From the NCBI RefSeq assembly GCF_024282095.1, contig NZ_JAMWZS010000001.1, positions 62,001 through 126,000 on the forward strand: a stretch of DNA of 64,000 nucleotides, written 5' to 3'. Shown here one piece after another: positions 8,310 through 16,981 of this stretch (position 1 is the stretch's first letter; the number at the start of each line of letters is the position of its first letter). The stretch comes from Nitrosomonas sp. GTDB taxonomy: Bacteria; Pseudomonadota; Gammaproteobacteria; Burkholderiales; Nitrosomonadaceae. The position numbers and the translations under genes are program-made. Under the pieces are notes generated by a model. The model was given only the letters and a program-made list of their open reading frames with translations, did not search any database and had not been told where the DNA came from.

Positions 8310-8684
8310 TCAACCCAGACCCAGTACATCCAAGGTTTGCGGATCATTGGCGACCGGCCGAATTTCCACGCAGCCGCGCGATGCGCCGGGTATTTTCGCT
8401 GCGACCTGGATGGCTTCATTCAGATCGCGTGCTTCAATGACATAATAGCCGCCAAACTGCTCTTTGGTTTCCGCAAACGGGCCGTCCGTGCTGGAAATTT
8501 TTCCTTTGCGTACCCGGATCGTAATCGCGGTCGATGGCGGCAGCAACCGGTTACAGTCGACAAAATGCCCGCTTGCACGAATGCTGTCGGTAAACTCCCG
8601 GTATTCTTCATATTGCCGGTCTGCTTCGGTTTTGGGCATTTGCTCCATTACTTTTTCGGCGCAAATCAAGCAAAGATATTTCAT
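8310..8684 (-). CDS. DGPF/YciI-family protein (first paralogue, next to sigma)
   Basis: This protein has 124 residues from MKYLCLICAEKVME, the usual DGPF start. AAGGAA sits just upstream, whereas the longer reading would run through the promoter spacer. The signature STDGPFAETKEQFGGYYVIE is intact. DGPF proteins co-occur with ECF42 sigma factors across phyla and are transcribed by them; no enzymatic activity is established. It follows the sigma gene by about 70 bp, with candidate promoter P1 in that gap. Confidence 0.92.
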   Translation of the reverse strand: MKYLCLICAEKVMEQMPKTEADRQYEEYREFTDSIRASGHFVDCNRLLPPSTAITIRVRKGKISSTDGPFAETKEQFGGYYVIEARDLNEAIQVAAKIPGASRGCVEIRPVANDPQTLDVLGLG

Positions 8685-8715
8685 GGCGTGTTCCTTGAAT
8701 TGAATGAGAAATCTG

Positions 8716-8746
8716 ATTAGTCGATTGGGATGGCCTGAAATCGACA
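8716..8746 (-). promoter_or_regulatory. Candidate ECF42 promoter P1
   Basis: On the minus strand TGTCGA (8746-8741), 17 bases, then CGACTAAT (8723-8716). It lies seven bases beyond the stop codon of the sigma gene and 32 bases before the ATG of the first DGPF gene. It matches P2 at both boxes, the spacing and the flanking TTT after the -35 box. Confidence 0.75.
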
Positions 8747-8752
8747 CTGGAT

Positions 8753-10009
8753 TTATTTATTTCTTAATTCAGCCAGTCTTTTTTGCAGAAAACGCCGTTC
8801 GGGCTCTTGTTGTGCGAGCTGTAGTGCTTGCTGATAAGCCTTGATGGCCGGTGCGGTCTCACCCAGCCTGCGATAACAATCTGCCTGCGCAGCATAGATC
8901 CAATGATAATCCTTGAGCTGACCTTGCGCGATGAGTGTTGCGATCTGCGTTAATCCGGCGTCAGGTCCATCGCGCATCGCTATGGCAACGGCGCGGTTTA
9001 ATGCGACCACCGGCGACGGATAAATGTGCAGCAAGACATCATACAAAGCGACGATTTCCCGCCAATCCGTGGCATCGGCGCTGGGTGCCTCGGCGTGGAC
9101 GGCTGCGATCGCCGCTTGCAGCGTGTAGGCACCGAAGCCGGACATGCTCAGCGCTTGCTTCACCAAAATCACGCCTTCAGCGATTTGATCACGATGCCAC
9201 AGCGCGCGATCTTGCTCATCGAGCAGGATCAAATCGCCTTGCGCGCTGGTGCGTGCCGCACGCCGCGAATCTTGCAGCAGCATGAGTGCCAGTAATCCGC
9301 GGATTTCCGCTTCCACCGGCAGCAATTCCATTAACAACCGGCCGAGACGGATCGCTTCGGCGGAGAGATCGTGCCGCGTTAATTCCGTGCCGGACGAGGC
9401 TGAGTAACCTTCATTGAAAACCAAATAAATGACTTGCAAAACGGCGTCCAGGCGTTCGGTAAGCTGCTCGGGCTGCGGGACTTCATAGGGTATGCGGGCC
9501 TCACGGATTTTTGCTTTGGCGCGTACGATGCGCTGCGCGGCCGTTTTGGGCGCTATCAGGAACGCGCGCGCGATTTCTTCGGTGGTCAGGCCGCAAATTT
9601 CACGCAAGGTCAAGGCAATTTGCGCTTCCGGCGACAAACTCGGGTGGCAGCAAGTAAAAATCAACCGCAATTGATCGTCTTGCAGGTTTTCATCACTTGC
9701 TTCATCCGGGTTTGCGGTCAAGGCCTCGTAATCTTCTGGAATTTCTCCGAGCGCATCAAAGCGGGCATCGCGCCGGATTTTATCGATGGCCTTGAAACGT
9801 CCGACCGACACTAACCACGCGCGGGGATTACCGGGTATGCCTTGTTGCGGCCACTGCTCCAACGCAGCCTTGAATGCGTCATGCAGGGCTTCCTCAGCCT
9901 GATCGAAATCACCCAGCAAGCGTATGAGTGTCGCCAGCACACGCCTGAATTCGTTGCGATACAGCTGCTCCAGGATTGCGGCAAAGTCTTGCGGAGATTT
10001 GTCGTCCAA
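8753..10009 (-). CDS. ECF42-group RNA polymerase sigma factor with long C-terminal extension
   Basis: This 418-residue protein has two parts. Residues about 10-180 hold sigma region 2 (GDFDQAEEALHDAFKAALEQW) and region 4 (LTLREICGLTTEEIARAFL, then AQRIVRAKAKI). A helical extension of roughly 230 residues with TPR-like repeats follows (YCRAQA-type segment, ETAPAIKAYQQALQLAQ). That layout is the ECF42 group, which has no anti-sigma factor; the C-terminal extension is needed for activity. DGPF genes immediately downstream and two matching promoters support the call. I see no TGTCGA promoter in front of the sigma gene itself, so autoregulation is not indicated. The signal it senses is unknown. 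Confidence 0.93.
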   Translation of the reverse strand: MDDKSPQDFAAILEQLYRNEFRRVLATLIRLLGDFDQAEEALHDAFKAALEQWPQQGIPGNPRAWLVSVGRFKAIDKIRRDARFDALGEIPEDYEALTANPDEASDENLQDDQLRLIFTCCHPSLSPEAQIALTLREICGLTTEEIARAFLIAPKTAAQRIVRAKAKIREARIPYEVPQPEQLTERLDAVLQVIYLVFNEGYSASSGTELTRHDLSAEAIRLGRLLMELLPVEAEIRGLLALMLLQDSRRAARTSAQGDLILLDEQDRALWHRDQIAEGVILVKQALSMSGFGAYTLQAAIAAVHAEAPSADATDWREIVALYDVLLHIYPSPVVALNRAVAIAMRDGPDAGLTQIATLIAQGQLKDYHWIYAAQADCYRRLGETAPAIKAYQQALQLAQQEPERRFLQKRLAELRNK

Positions 10010-10126
10010 CTTGATTACCTGTCCGTGTGATCATTAAAACCAAAACCTCAATGTATCACAGGAAAATTTTAATGGAACCCGTTCTCATGGACCGTGAGAG
10101 ATTGGAGATTACATTTAGCAGGTCTG

Positions 10127-10792
10127 TTAATTTTTTGAAAAGAGTAAATCCCATACGCCGTGTCCAAGCTTCAACCCTCTTTGTTCAAATTTGGTCAGCG
10201 GTCGGTATTTCGGTCGTGGCGAATAGTCAGTGGCAGTATTGGATAATCGGGATTCATGACTCAGAACTTGCAGAATTTGTATGGCGTATTCTTCCCAGTC
10301 GGTGGCCACATGAATATAACCGCCCGGTTTTAAATGTTCACACAAGCGGGTAACCAATGCAGGTTGAATCAGGCGGCGTTTGTGGTGCCGGGCTTTAGGC
10401 CAGGGATCGGGGAAAAAGATGTGAATGCCGCTCAAAGACTCGGCAGGCAGCATATGTTGCAGTACTTCGACGGCGTCATGTTGAATGATGCGCAGGTTGG
10501 TCAATGCAAGTTTCTCGATCTGATTGAGTAAACTGCCGACTCCCGGTGTATGGACTTCAATCGCCAGATAGTCATTGTCAGGGTGCGTTTGGGCGATGGT
10601 GGCGGTGCTATCGCCCATGCCGAAGCCGATTTCCAGGATTTTAGGCGCTTCGCGGCCAAAAACCTGATTAAGATCCAACAGGCTTGGGCTGAATGGAATG
10701 CCATATTGCGGCAGCAATATTTCGCAGGCGCGACGCTGCGCATTGGATATACGCCCTTGACGAAGAACGAAACTGCGTATGGTTTGTTGCAT
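10127..10792 (-). CDS. trmB: tRNA (guanine-N7-)-methyltransferase
   Basis: TrmB makes m7G46 in the variable loop of tRNAs using S-adenosylmethionine. The 221-residue length is normal. The SAM-binding Rossmann motif is [12 protein letters not shown] and the family signature is [16 protein letters not shown]. The C-terminal [17 protein letters not shown] matches the substrate-binding end of the family. It is followed on the same strand by the sigma gene 117 bp away and preceded by thiG, with only about 34 bp between. Confidence 0.96.
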   Translation of the reverse strand: MQQTIRSFVLRQGRISNAQRRACEILLPQYGIPFSPSLLDLNQVFGREAPKILEIGFGMGDSTATIAQTHPDNDYLAIEVHTPGVGSLLNQIEKLALTNLRIIQHDAVEVLQHMLPAESLSGIHIFFPDPWPKARHHKRRLIQPALVTRLCEHLKPGGYIHVATDWEEYAIQILQVLSHESRLSNTATDYSPRPKYRPLTKFEQRGLKLGHGVWDLLFSKN

Positions 10793-10825
10793 GGATAAAT
10801 AAGATGGCAGCGGTGGATGAAACGA

Positions 10826-11650
10826 TCAGGCGGATTTGTTGGTTGCCGGTTTGGCTGTGACCGTATCTGAGCGGGCGATTACGCCATCCACTGGAGAACT
10901 GGGGCTGGCGCTGTATAATTTTTTCGCCATGCGTCCGGCCAGATAGGCTTCGCGTCCGGCTTCAACCGCTTTGCGCATGGCTGATGCCATCAATACAGGA
11001 TTTTTTGCTGCGGCAATGGCGGTATTCATCAATACGCCGTCGCAACCCAATTCCATCGCAATGGTGGCGTCCGATGCCGTACCGACGCCTGCATCAACCA
11101 GCACGGGGATTTTGGCATTGTCGATGATGATCTGCAGATTCCATGGATTTAGAATGCCCATGCCGGAACCAATCAACGAAGCCAACGGCATGACGGCGAC
11201 GCAGCCCATGTCTTCCAATTGTTTGGCAATAATCGGATCGTCCGAGGTGTACACCATCACCTGAAAATCTTCCTTGATCAGGATTTCAGCAGCTTTGAGG
11301 GTTTCCACCATGTTCGGGTAAAGTGTTTTGGGATCGCCCAGCACTTCCAGTTTGACCAAGCTGTGACCATCCAGTAATTCACGCGCCAGACGTAAGGTGC
11401 GCACCGCGTCTTCTACGGTATAACAACCGGCGGTATTGGGTAATAAGGTGTACTGCGAAGGCGGCAAAGCATCCAATAGATTCGGCTCATCAGCATTTTG
11501 CCCGATATTGGTGCGCCGGATCGCGACGGTAATGATTTCAGCACCACTGGCTTCAACGGCTGCACGGGTTTCGTTGAAATCTTTGTATTTGCCTGTGCCG
11601 ACCAATAAACGCGATGCATAGGTTTTACCGGCGATGACTAAGTTATCCAT
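10826..11650 (-). CDS. thiG: Thiazole synthase
   Basis: ThiG forms the thiazole ring of thiamine from deoxyxylulose phosphate, dehydroglycine and ThiS thiocarboxylate. The TIM-barrel protein has 274 residues from ATG at 11650; a TTG-initiated longer reading lacks support. Visible marks are [11 protein letters not shown], the active-site lysine region [11 protein letters not shown], and the phosphate-binding [11 protein letters not shown] and [11 protein letters not shown]. It lies directly downstream of thiS on the same strand, giving the usual thiS-thiG pair. Other thiamine genes are absent from the window, and I found no TPP riboswitch upstream. Confidence 0.96.
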   Translation of the reverse strand: MDNLVIAGKTYASRLLVGTGKYKDFNETRAAVEASGAEIITVAIRRTNIGQNADEPNLLDALPPSQYTLLPNTAGCYTVEDAVRTLRLARELLDGHSLVKLEVLGDPKTLYPNMVETLKAAEILIKEDFQVMVYTSDDPIIAKQLEDMGCVAVMPLASLIGSGMGILNPWNLQIIIDNAKIPVLVDAGVGTASDATIAMELGCDGVLMNTAIAAAKNPVLMASAMRKAVEAGREAYLAGRMAKKLYSASPSSPVDGVIARSDTVTAKPATNKSA

Positions 11651-11694
11651 GAAATTCTTTTTTTGTATCAAAGTATATTTACTGAAAGTGGAAT

Positions 11695-11898
11695 TTAACC
11701 GCCGCCCACTGCTACAACAACTTCCAACTGATCGCCATGACTCAGAATTTGTTGCGAGAATTGGCTGCGCGGGATGATCTCGCCATTGCGTTCGATGGCG
11801 ATGCGTTTGCCGTGCAATGCGAGATGGTCGATCAGCTGCGAGACGTTGATCGGCGCTTCAAATTGCTGCGGTTGTCCATTAATGGTGAGTTGTATCAT
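11695..11898 (-). CDS. thiS: Sulfur carrier protein ThiS
   Basis: A 67-residue ubiquitin-fold protein ending in the required VAVGGG di-glycine tail, which is adenylated and thiocarboxylated to deliver sulfur to the thiazole ring. The N-terminal [14 protein letters not shown] strand is typical. It is 44 bp upstream of thiG and probably co-transcribed. Its upstream region carries a MITE-like element about 150 bp away. Confidence 0.95.
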   Translation of the reverse strand: MIQLTINGQPQQFEAPINVSQLIDHLALHGKRIAIERNGEIIPRSQFSQQILSHGDQLEVVVAVGGG

Positions 11899-12047
11899 GG
11901 ATGATAAAGCTGGGGTTGATATTTCAGGTTAGCCTGATGAACAATCAAAAATTAAGGTGAATTTTATCATGCAGGGGGTGGGGTATTGGAATAATTTAAC
12001 TGAACTGTCAATCAAAGTCGTTATAGTCATGGCAGCAATGTATGACC

Positions 12048-12213
12048 TAGGAGCCTGTCGGACTTAAGGTTAATCTACTGCGTCAATGGGATAGTGGTTC
12101 ATATTTTCTTGATTTCTCGTTGCATAGTCCAGCTATGCGCCTCAAAATCAAGAAAATCTGCACTCACCCTCCCACTTGGCTTGCTACGATTGCTTAAGTC
12201 CGACAGACTCCTG
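12048..12213 (-). repeat. MITE-like repeat, family B, copy 2
   Basis: Same element as 7752-7917 but inverted. It has termini GGAGCCTGTCGGACTTAAG and CTTAAGTCCGACAGACTCC and the same spacing between them. The left flank keeps TA; the right has TG, so one target duplication seems mutated. It lies in the intergenic stretch between thiS and the TIR gene. Confidence 0.8.
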
Positions 12214-12238
12214 GGGAATCTCTGGATTACCCGCATTT

Positions 12239-12308
12239 GTCATTCCGAACACAGTGAGGAATCTTTTGGAATTAACACGATAGATTTCTCGCCATGCTCG
12301 AAATGACA
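12239..12308. repeat. Imperfect 70-bp palindromic intergenic repeat
   Basis: TGTCATTCCGAACACAGTGA at the left is mirrored by CATGCTCGAAATGACA at the right, with a second inner pairing GAGGAATCT/AGATTTCTC. Repeats beginning TGTCATTCCGA are widespread extragenic palindromes in many bacterial genomes. Only one copy is in the window, so its family membership rests on recognition of the motif. Confidence 0.6.
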
Positions 12309-12494
12309 GTTATTTAAAGACTCCTTGGCTGTTAGAATCAATCAACATTGATCATTGGCAATCCTAATTTTTTGGATTATAGTGCCTGAAACTGACTTTA
12401 TAGTTCGCGAATTGCCGTTTTTGTTTAACAGGTTGTCTACTTATTTTAAGTTTTGAGTAACAATAACAATAGGATAGTAAATGCTGGTAGAGAA

Positions 12495-12538
12495 TATACG
12501 ACATCGCTATGGAATTATAAGACAAAGAATGTCGTATA
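12495..12538. promoter_or_regulatory. Perfect 10-bp inverted repeat upstream of the TIR gene
   Basis: TATACGACAT (12495-12504) and ATGTCGTATA (12529-12538) are exact inverse copies separated by 24 bases. The right arm runs into TATAAT (12535-12540), which could be the -10 box of the TIR gene 27 bp downstream. The layout fits an operator or an RNA stem controlling that gene; nothing in the sequence names the regulator. Confidence 0.5.
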
Positions 12539-12566
12539 ATTACGTTGGGCAAAAGGAGAGCGCTCA

Positions 12567-13019
12567 ATGGCCACAAAGCTGTTCCTGAGCCACGCCCACG
12601 ATGAGGCTGACCTCGCATTGAGCTTTGCGAATTGGCTTGAAAGGGCGTTTTCTAGTCCGGTGGAAGTCATCTGCACGTCACGGCCAGATCACCGGGTCGA
12701 GGCCATGGTGACAGAAGGGATCGTAAAGCATCTCCGAGACTCGAAAGCGGTACTGTCGCTACTGACGCCTGAGAGCATCCGCGGCCCCTGGATGTACTAC
12801 GAGATGGGGGCGGCACATGCGCTCGAGTTGGGGTTCTTCCCATGCCTCGCTCGCGGCTTGCGTTTCTCCGACTCACCTCCGCAGGCCCGGGAGTATCAAG
12901 GCGTAGAACTCTACTCTGCTGACAGCGTAGCCAAACTGGTTCGCGCTCTCGCCGATAGGCTACAACTTGGTCTTGCAGACACGATCGACGCTGAGGCTAT
13001 AGCCCATAGATTGAGCTGA
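12567..13019 (+). CDS. Stand-alone TIR-domain protein, probable NAD-acting defence effector
   Basis: A 150-residue protein that is essentially one TIR-like domain. It opens with KLFLSHAHDEADLALSFANW (strand A and helix A) and continues with AVLSLLTPESIRG. The likely catalytic segment is W75-MYYE79-MG, where the glutamate would cleave NAD. The gene is visibly richer in G and C than its surroundings and uses different codons (CTG, GCC, CGC), suggesting transfer. A strong ribosome site (AAGGAGAG) precedes the ATG. No Thoeris ThsA, Argonaute or CBASS partner is adjacent. Enzymatic activity is inferred from family knowledge only. Confidence 0.75.
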   Translation: MATKLFLSHAHDEADLALSFANWLERAFSSPVEVICTSRPDHRVEAMVTEGIVKHLRDSKAVLSLLTPESIRGPWMYYEMGAAHALELGFFPCLARGLRFSDSPPQAREYQGVELYSADSVAKLVRALADRLQLGLADTIDAEAIAHRLS

Positions 13020-13042
13020 CGAAGAAAGCCCAACGAACTGTT

Positions 13043-13972
13043 TCAGATATTCTTTACGTTTTGTAAACACAAATCCCAATAAGGCGATCCTTCAAACCGC
13101 TTCACCAGAAAATCGACAAATGCCCTGACGCGCTGGGAGAGATGGCGTGTTTGCGGGTAGATGGCATAGGTTGTCAGTGGTGCAGCGTGAAATTCCGTCA
13201 ATAGTGGTTGCAATGTGCCATTGTCTATTTCCTGGTACACGATAAATGTTGGCAACAACACGATACCCAATCCAGCCACGGCGGCATCGCGGAGGAATTG
13301 GCCATCGCTGGCTTTCAAATAGGGAACAATTTTCGTTCTGACCAATTGTTCTTTGGCATCGTACAAATCCCAGTTTTCAAAGTTACTGATCAGGTTATAC
13401 GCCAGGCAGCGATGGTTGCTGAGTTCTTGCGGTGATTGTGGCGTGCCCATGCGTTCGAGGTAAGCCGGGTTGGCGCACATGACGGCTTGGATGGGGGCAA
13501 GACGGCGGGCAATCAGGCTGGAATCCGGCAGATTGGCGATGCGGATGGCCAAATCAAATCCTTCTGCCAGCAGATCGACCTGGCGGTCATTAAAATCCAG
13601 GTCGAATTCAACGTCTGGATGAATTTGTAAAAATTCGTGGATGGCAGGACCCAGATGCATCAGACCAAAGCTGAGCGGCACGGCTACTTTCAGGCTGCCT
13701 TTTAATGCGCCATGAAATTGTGAGGTGGCATGTTCGGCTTCGAGAATATCGTCGAGGATACGGACGCATTGTTGATAAAAGGTGCGCCCGCTGTCGGTCA
13801 AATTCATTTGCCGGGTGGTGCGATGAAATAATTCAACACCGAGGTGCTCTTCCAATTCTTTTAAGCGCCGGCTGACGACAGATTTTGCCATATTCATGCG
13901 ATCCGCCGCGGCGCTGATGCTGCCGGCTTCAACCACGCGCACAAACGCATTCATGTTTTCATAGCGATCCAT
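13043..13972 (-). CDS. LysR-family transcriptional regulator
   Basis: This protein has 309 residues from MDRYENMNAFVRVVE, chosen because GGAG lies six bases upstream; an in-frame ATG four codons earlier lacks this. The winged helix-turn-helix is SISAAADRMNMAKSVVSRRL (residues about 19-38) and the C-terminal part is the usual periplasmic-binding-like effector domain. It is divergent from the pirin and DoxX genes, about 120 bp apart. By the common LysR arrangement it probably controls them. The closest family resemblance is to the CrgA/AaeR-like group that often regulates pirin or quinone-responsive genes. Confidence 0.92.
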   Translation of the reverse strand: MDRYENMNAFVRVVEAGSISAAADRMNMAKSVVSRRLKELEEHLGVELFHRTTRQMNLTDSGRTFYQQCVRILDDILEAEHATSQFHGALKGSLKVAVPLSFGLMHLGPAIHEFLQIHPDVEFDLDFNDRQVDLLAEGFDLAIRIANLPDSSLIARRLAPIQAVMCANPAYLERMGTPQSPQELSNHRCLAYNLISNFENWDLYDAKEQLVRTKIVPYLKASDGQFLRDAAVAGLGIVLLPTFIVYQEIDNGTLQPLLTEFHAAPLTTYAIYPQTRHLSQRVRAFVDFLVKRFEGSPYWDLCLQNVKNI

Positions 13973-14095
13973 TAGCGACTCCATTGTTGCTTATACAAGA
14001 ACAACTATTTCTCATAACTGCTGTTTATTCTTATTATCACAACAATGATAATACTTCCAGCAGCTACGACATAACAATTTTATGGAAAGGAGAAA

Positions 14096-14965
14096 ATGAT
14101 GGATGCATTCGTTAACTCGTCACGATTAATTCCCGCAATAGCGGTACCGGAAGGCGCCGGTGTCACGGTGTACCGCACGATTGGTTCGCCTACATTGCGT
14201 AATTATGATCCGTTTTTGTTATTGGATCATATCAGCAGCGATAATCCGAATGATTATATTGCGGGTTTTCCGGCTCATCCGCATCGGGGCTTCAGCACAT
14301 TTACCTATATGATCGATGGTCATATGGAACATCAGGACAGCATGGGCAACAGCGGCGATTTGGGTCCTGGTTCTGCGCAGTGGATGAAGGCCGCGAGCGG
14401 TATTATTCATTCCGAAATGCCGAAGCAGGACAATGGCTTGATGCGCGGATTTCAATTGTGGATCAATTTGCCCGCAGCGCACAAAATGGATCATCCGGAA
14501 TATCAGGAATTTTCTGCGGATGCTTTTCCAGTGGTAGAAACGTCTGATTACTCGATGAAAGTGTTGATCGGCAGCATAGGCAATGCAACAGCGCCCATCG
14601 TGGATAATCTTACCGAGGTGATTTATCTCGATGTGACTGTCAAACCCGGCAAACGGTTTCACCATACATTTCCGGCCGGGAGCCGCAGTTTTATTTATGT
14701 GTTTGAGGGTGGGGGAAGGAATCATGGAGAAAGTATATCGACTCACTCATTGGTAATTCCGGATGCGGAAGATAACACGCTCGATTTCATCGCAGGCTCT
14801 GACGGCGCGCGCATGGTAGTTGCGAGCGGTAAGCCGATCGATGAAGCCATCGTGCGTTATGGCCCGTTTGTGATGAATACCCGGGAGCAGATCGATCAGG
14901 CGGTGCGCGATTATCAATCCAATGATTTTGTGCGCAATCGCGCCTGGGTCAAGCGTGATCACTGA
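14096..14965 (+). CDS. Pirin-family bicupin
   Basis: A 289-residue two-domain cupin. The N-terminal cupin has the metal ligands H61, H63 (HPHRGF), H105 and E107 (GIIHSEMP). The conserved NYDPFLLLDH precedes it, and a degenerate second cupin fills the C-terminal half. Pirins bind Fe and some act as quercetinases or redox-sensing cofactors; the substrate here is unknown. A strong AAGGAGAA site precedes a double ATG, so the start could be three bases later. It is followed at 40 bp by DoxX and divergent from a LysR regulator, forming a redox or quinone-related unit. Confidence 0.93.
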   Translation: MMDAFVNSSRLIPAIAVPEGAGVTVYRTIGSPTLRNYDPFLLLDHISSDNPNDYIAGFPAHPHRGFSTFTYMIDGHMEHQDSMGNSGDLGPGSAQWMKAASGIIHSEMPKQDNGLMRGFQLWINLPAAHKMDHPEYQEFSADAFPVVETSDYSMKVLIGSIGNATAPIVDNLTEVIYLDVTVKPGKRFHHTFPAGSRSFIYVFEGGGRNHGESISTHSLVIPDAEDNTLDFIAGSDGARMVVASGKPIDEAIVRYGPFVMNTREQIDQAVRDYQSNDFVRNRAWVKRDH

Positions 14966-15004
14966 AAGACGAATAACAAAACATCAATTAATCAGGAGAT
15001 TTTA

Positions 15005-15379
15005 ATGGAAAAAATAACGCAACTCATCGCACGAATCATGCTCGGTCACATTTTTCTAATCGCCGGATTGCAAAAGATAGGCGGTTATGAAGGCACGCAA
15101 GGTTACATGGAATCGGTGGGGCTACCGGGTATGTTATTGCCGCTGGTCATACTGGTGGAAGTAGGCGGCGGCATGGCAATCATCGTTGGATGGCAAGCGA
15201 AGCTGGCAGCGATCGCATTGGCCATATTCACGCTCGTTGCAGCGGCAATTTTTCACAATAATTTCTCGGATCAGATGCAAGTCATCCTGTTCATGAAAAA
15301 TATTGCGATAACCGGCGGGCTTATGTTGTTGGCTGTTTACGGGGCAGGAGGGTACAGCATTGACAACCGCCGTGCTTAG
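15005..15379 (+). CDS. DoxX-family membrane protein
   Basis: A 124-residue inner-membrane protein with four predicted transmembrane helices (around residues 8-24, 45-65, 70-88 and 95-115). The DoxX/SURF4-like start is ARIMLGHIFLIAGLQKIGGY. DoxX-like small proteins pair with pirins in many proteobacteria and are linked to oxidant or disulphide stress, but have no firm activity. An AGGAG site lies upstream, and the gene is co-directional with pirin and probably co-transcribed. Confidence 0.9.
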   Translation: MEKITQLIARIMLGHIFLIAGLQKIGGYEGTQGYMESVGLPGMLLPLVILVEVGGGMAIIVGWQAKLAAIALAIFTLVAAAIFHNNFSDQMQVILFMKNIAITGGLMLLAVYGAGGYSIDNRRA

Positions 15380-15420
15380 AAGGTGAGCTAGTGATTATGT
15401 GGAAGGTTTCAGTTAACGAC

Positions 15421-16323
15421 CTATTCATCGTGCGGTAACTGCTCGCGCTGCAATAGAAAAACAAATTCATCTCCGGCGCTGGTTTCCAGCCAGGTAAACG
15501 GTAATTTGGGGTAGGCTCGCTCTAACGCTGCCCGGTTATGGCCAATCTCAACCACCAGGATGCCATCGTCGGTTAAGTGCCGAGCAGCTTGCTGCAGGAT
15601 TTGGCGGGTGGCATCCAGTCCATCCGCGCCGCTGGCCAGTGCGTTCTGCGGTTCATGCTGGTACTCCTGCGGCAATCGTTCCATGGATTCGGCATTGACA
15701 TACGGCGGATTGCTGATGATCAGATCGTAGTGCTTTCCTTGCAAGGCTGAGAACAGATCGGATTCGATCAGGTCAATCCTCTCTTTCAGCCCGTAATCTT
15801 GTACATTCTTATGCGCCACGGCCAGCGCCTGAGCGGAAATATCGACGGCATCCATCTGTGCGTTCTCAAAAGCGTGCGCCATCAGGATGGCCAGACAACC
15901 CGATCCGGTACATAGATCCAGCGCCGTAGTGATGTAATCCGGTTCGGTGATCCAGGGTGCAAGTTGTGTTTGCAGCAATTCGGCAATGAAGGAGCGGGGT
16001 ATGATCACGCGTTCATCCACATAGAAACTGTAATCTCCCAGCCACGCCTCATGGGTAAGATAAGCCGCAGGTATTTTGTCCTTGGCGCGGCGGTCGATGA
16101 TGTCCAATACCTGGCCACGTTCGCTATCAATCAAGCGCGCATCCAGGAATGGCTCCAATTGATCCAGTGGTAAGTGGAGGGTTTTCAGAATAAGATACGC
16201 AGCTTCATCATAAGCATTCGATGAACCATGGCCAAAATGCAGGCCGGCTTGATTGAACCGGCTGACAGCGAAGCGTAAGAAATCCCGGATAGTGAGCAGT
16301 TGAGGCGAGTCTTGAGTGGTCAT
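15421..16323 (-). CDS. prmB: Ribosomal protein L3 N5-glutamine methyltransferase
   Basis: A 300-residue class I methyltransferase of the HemK family. The SAM site is ALDLCTGSGCLAIL and the catalytic motif NPPY (ISNPPYVNAESM) binds the glutamine amide. The longer insert QEYQHEPQNALASGADGLDA is typical of PrmB, distinguishing it from the release-factor enzyme PrmC, encoded at 20542-21393. It methylates a glutamine of ribosomal protein L3 during 50S assembly. It stands alone on the minus strand, convergent with DoxX. Confidence 0.93.
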   Translation of the reverse strand: MTTQDSPQLLTIRDFLRFAVSRFNQAGLHFGHGSSNAYDEAAYLILKTLHLPLDQLEPFLDARLIDSERGQVLDIIDRRAKDKIPAAYLTHEAWLGDYSFYVDERVIIPRSFIAELLQTQLAPWITEPDYITTALDLCTGSGCLAILMAHAFENAQMDAVDISAQALAVAHKNVQDYGLKERIDLIESDLFSALQGKHYDLIISNPPYVNAESMERLPQEYQHEPQNALASGADGLDATRQILQQAARHLTDDGILVVEIGHNRAALERAYPKLPFTWLETSAGDEFVFLLQREQLPHDE

Positions 16324-16352
16324 TAGAAGATTGAAAGAAATAGAGTGTTAAT

Positions 16353-16369
16353 ATTAACAGCCTGCTAAA
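16353..16369 (+). repeat. 17-bp repeat, second copy
   Basis: ATTAACAGCCTGCTAAA, identical to 4642-4658. It lies in the gap between prmB and tadA and may be a relic of the family A element (see the entry at 4642). Confidence 0.4.
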
Positions 16370-16479
16370 AATGGTTAAGAATGGCGGTTTGCAAAGATGC
16401 CTGATGACCGATTCGCAGCAATGTAGCATAAAAATCCGGTGATGAAAGTATCTCCGGATATTTGATGAATTCTTTTTAG

Positions 16480-16977
<498 letters not shown>

Positions 16978-16981
16978 GGTG

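Noticed and set aside
8935..9814. Plus-strand open frames opposite the ECF42 sigma gene
   Set aside because: They are antisense shadows of a conserved minus-strand gene, with no starts or motifs of their own.
11899..12047. Possible TPP riboswitch before thiS
   Set aside because: The conserved CTGAGA and ACCTGA-type core is absent on the relevant strand.
12364..12618. 84-residue minus-strand open frame overlapping the TIR gene start
   Set aside because: No ribosome site, no family resemblance and it overlaps the well-supported TIR gene and its promoter.
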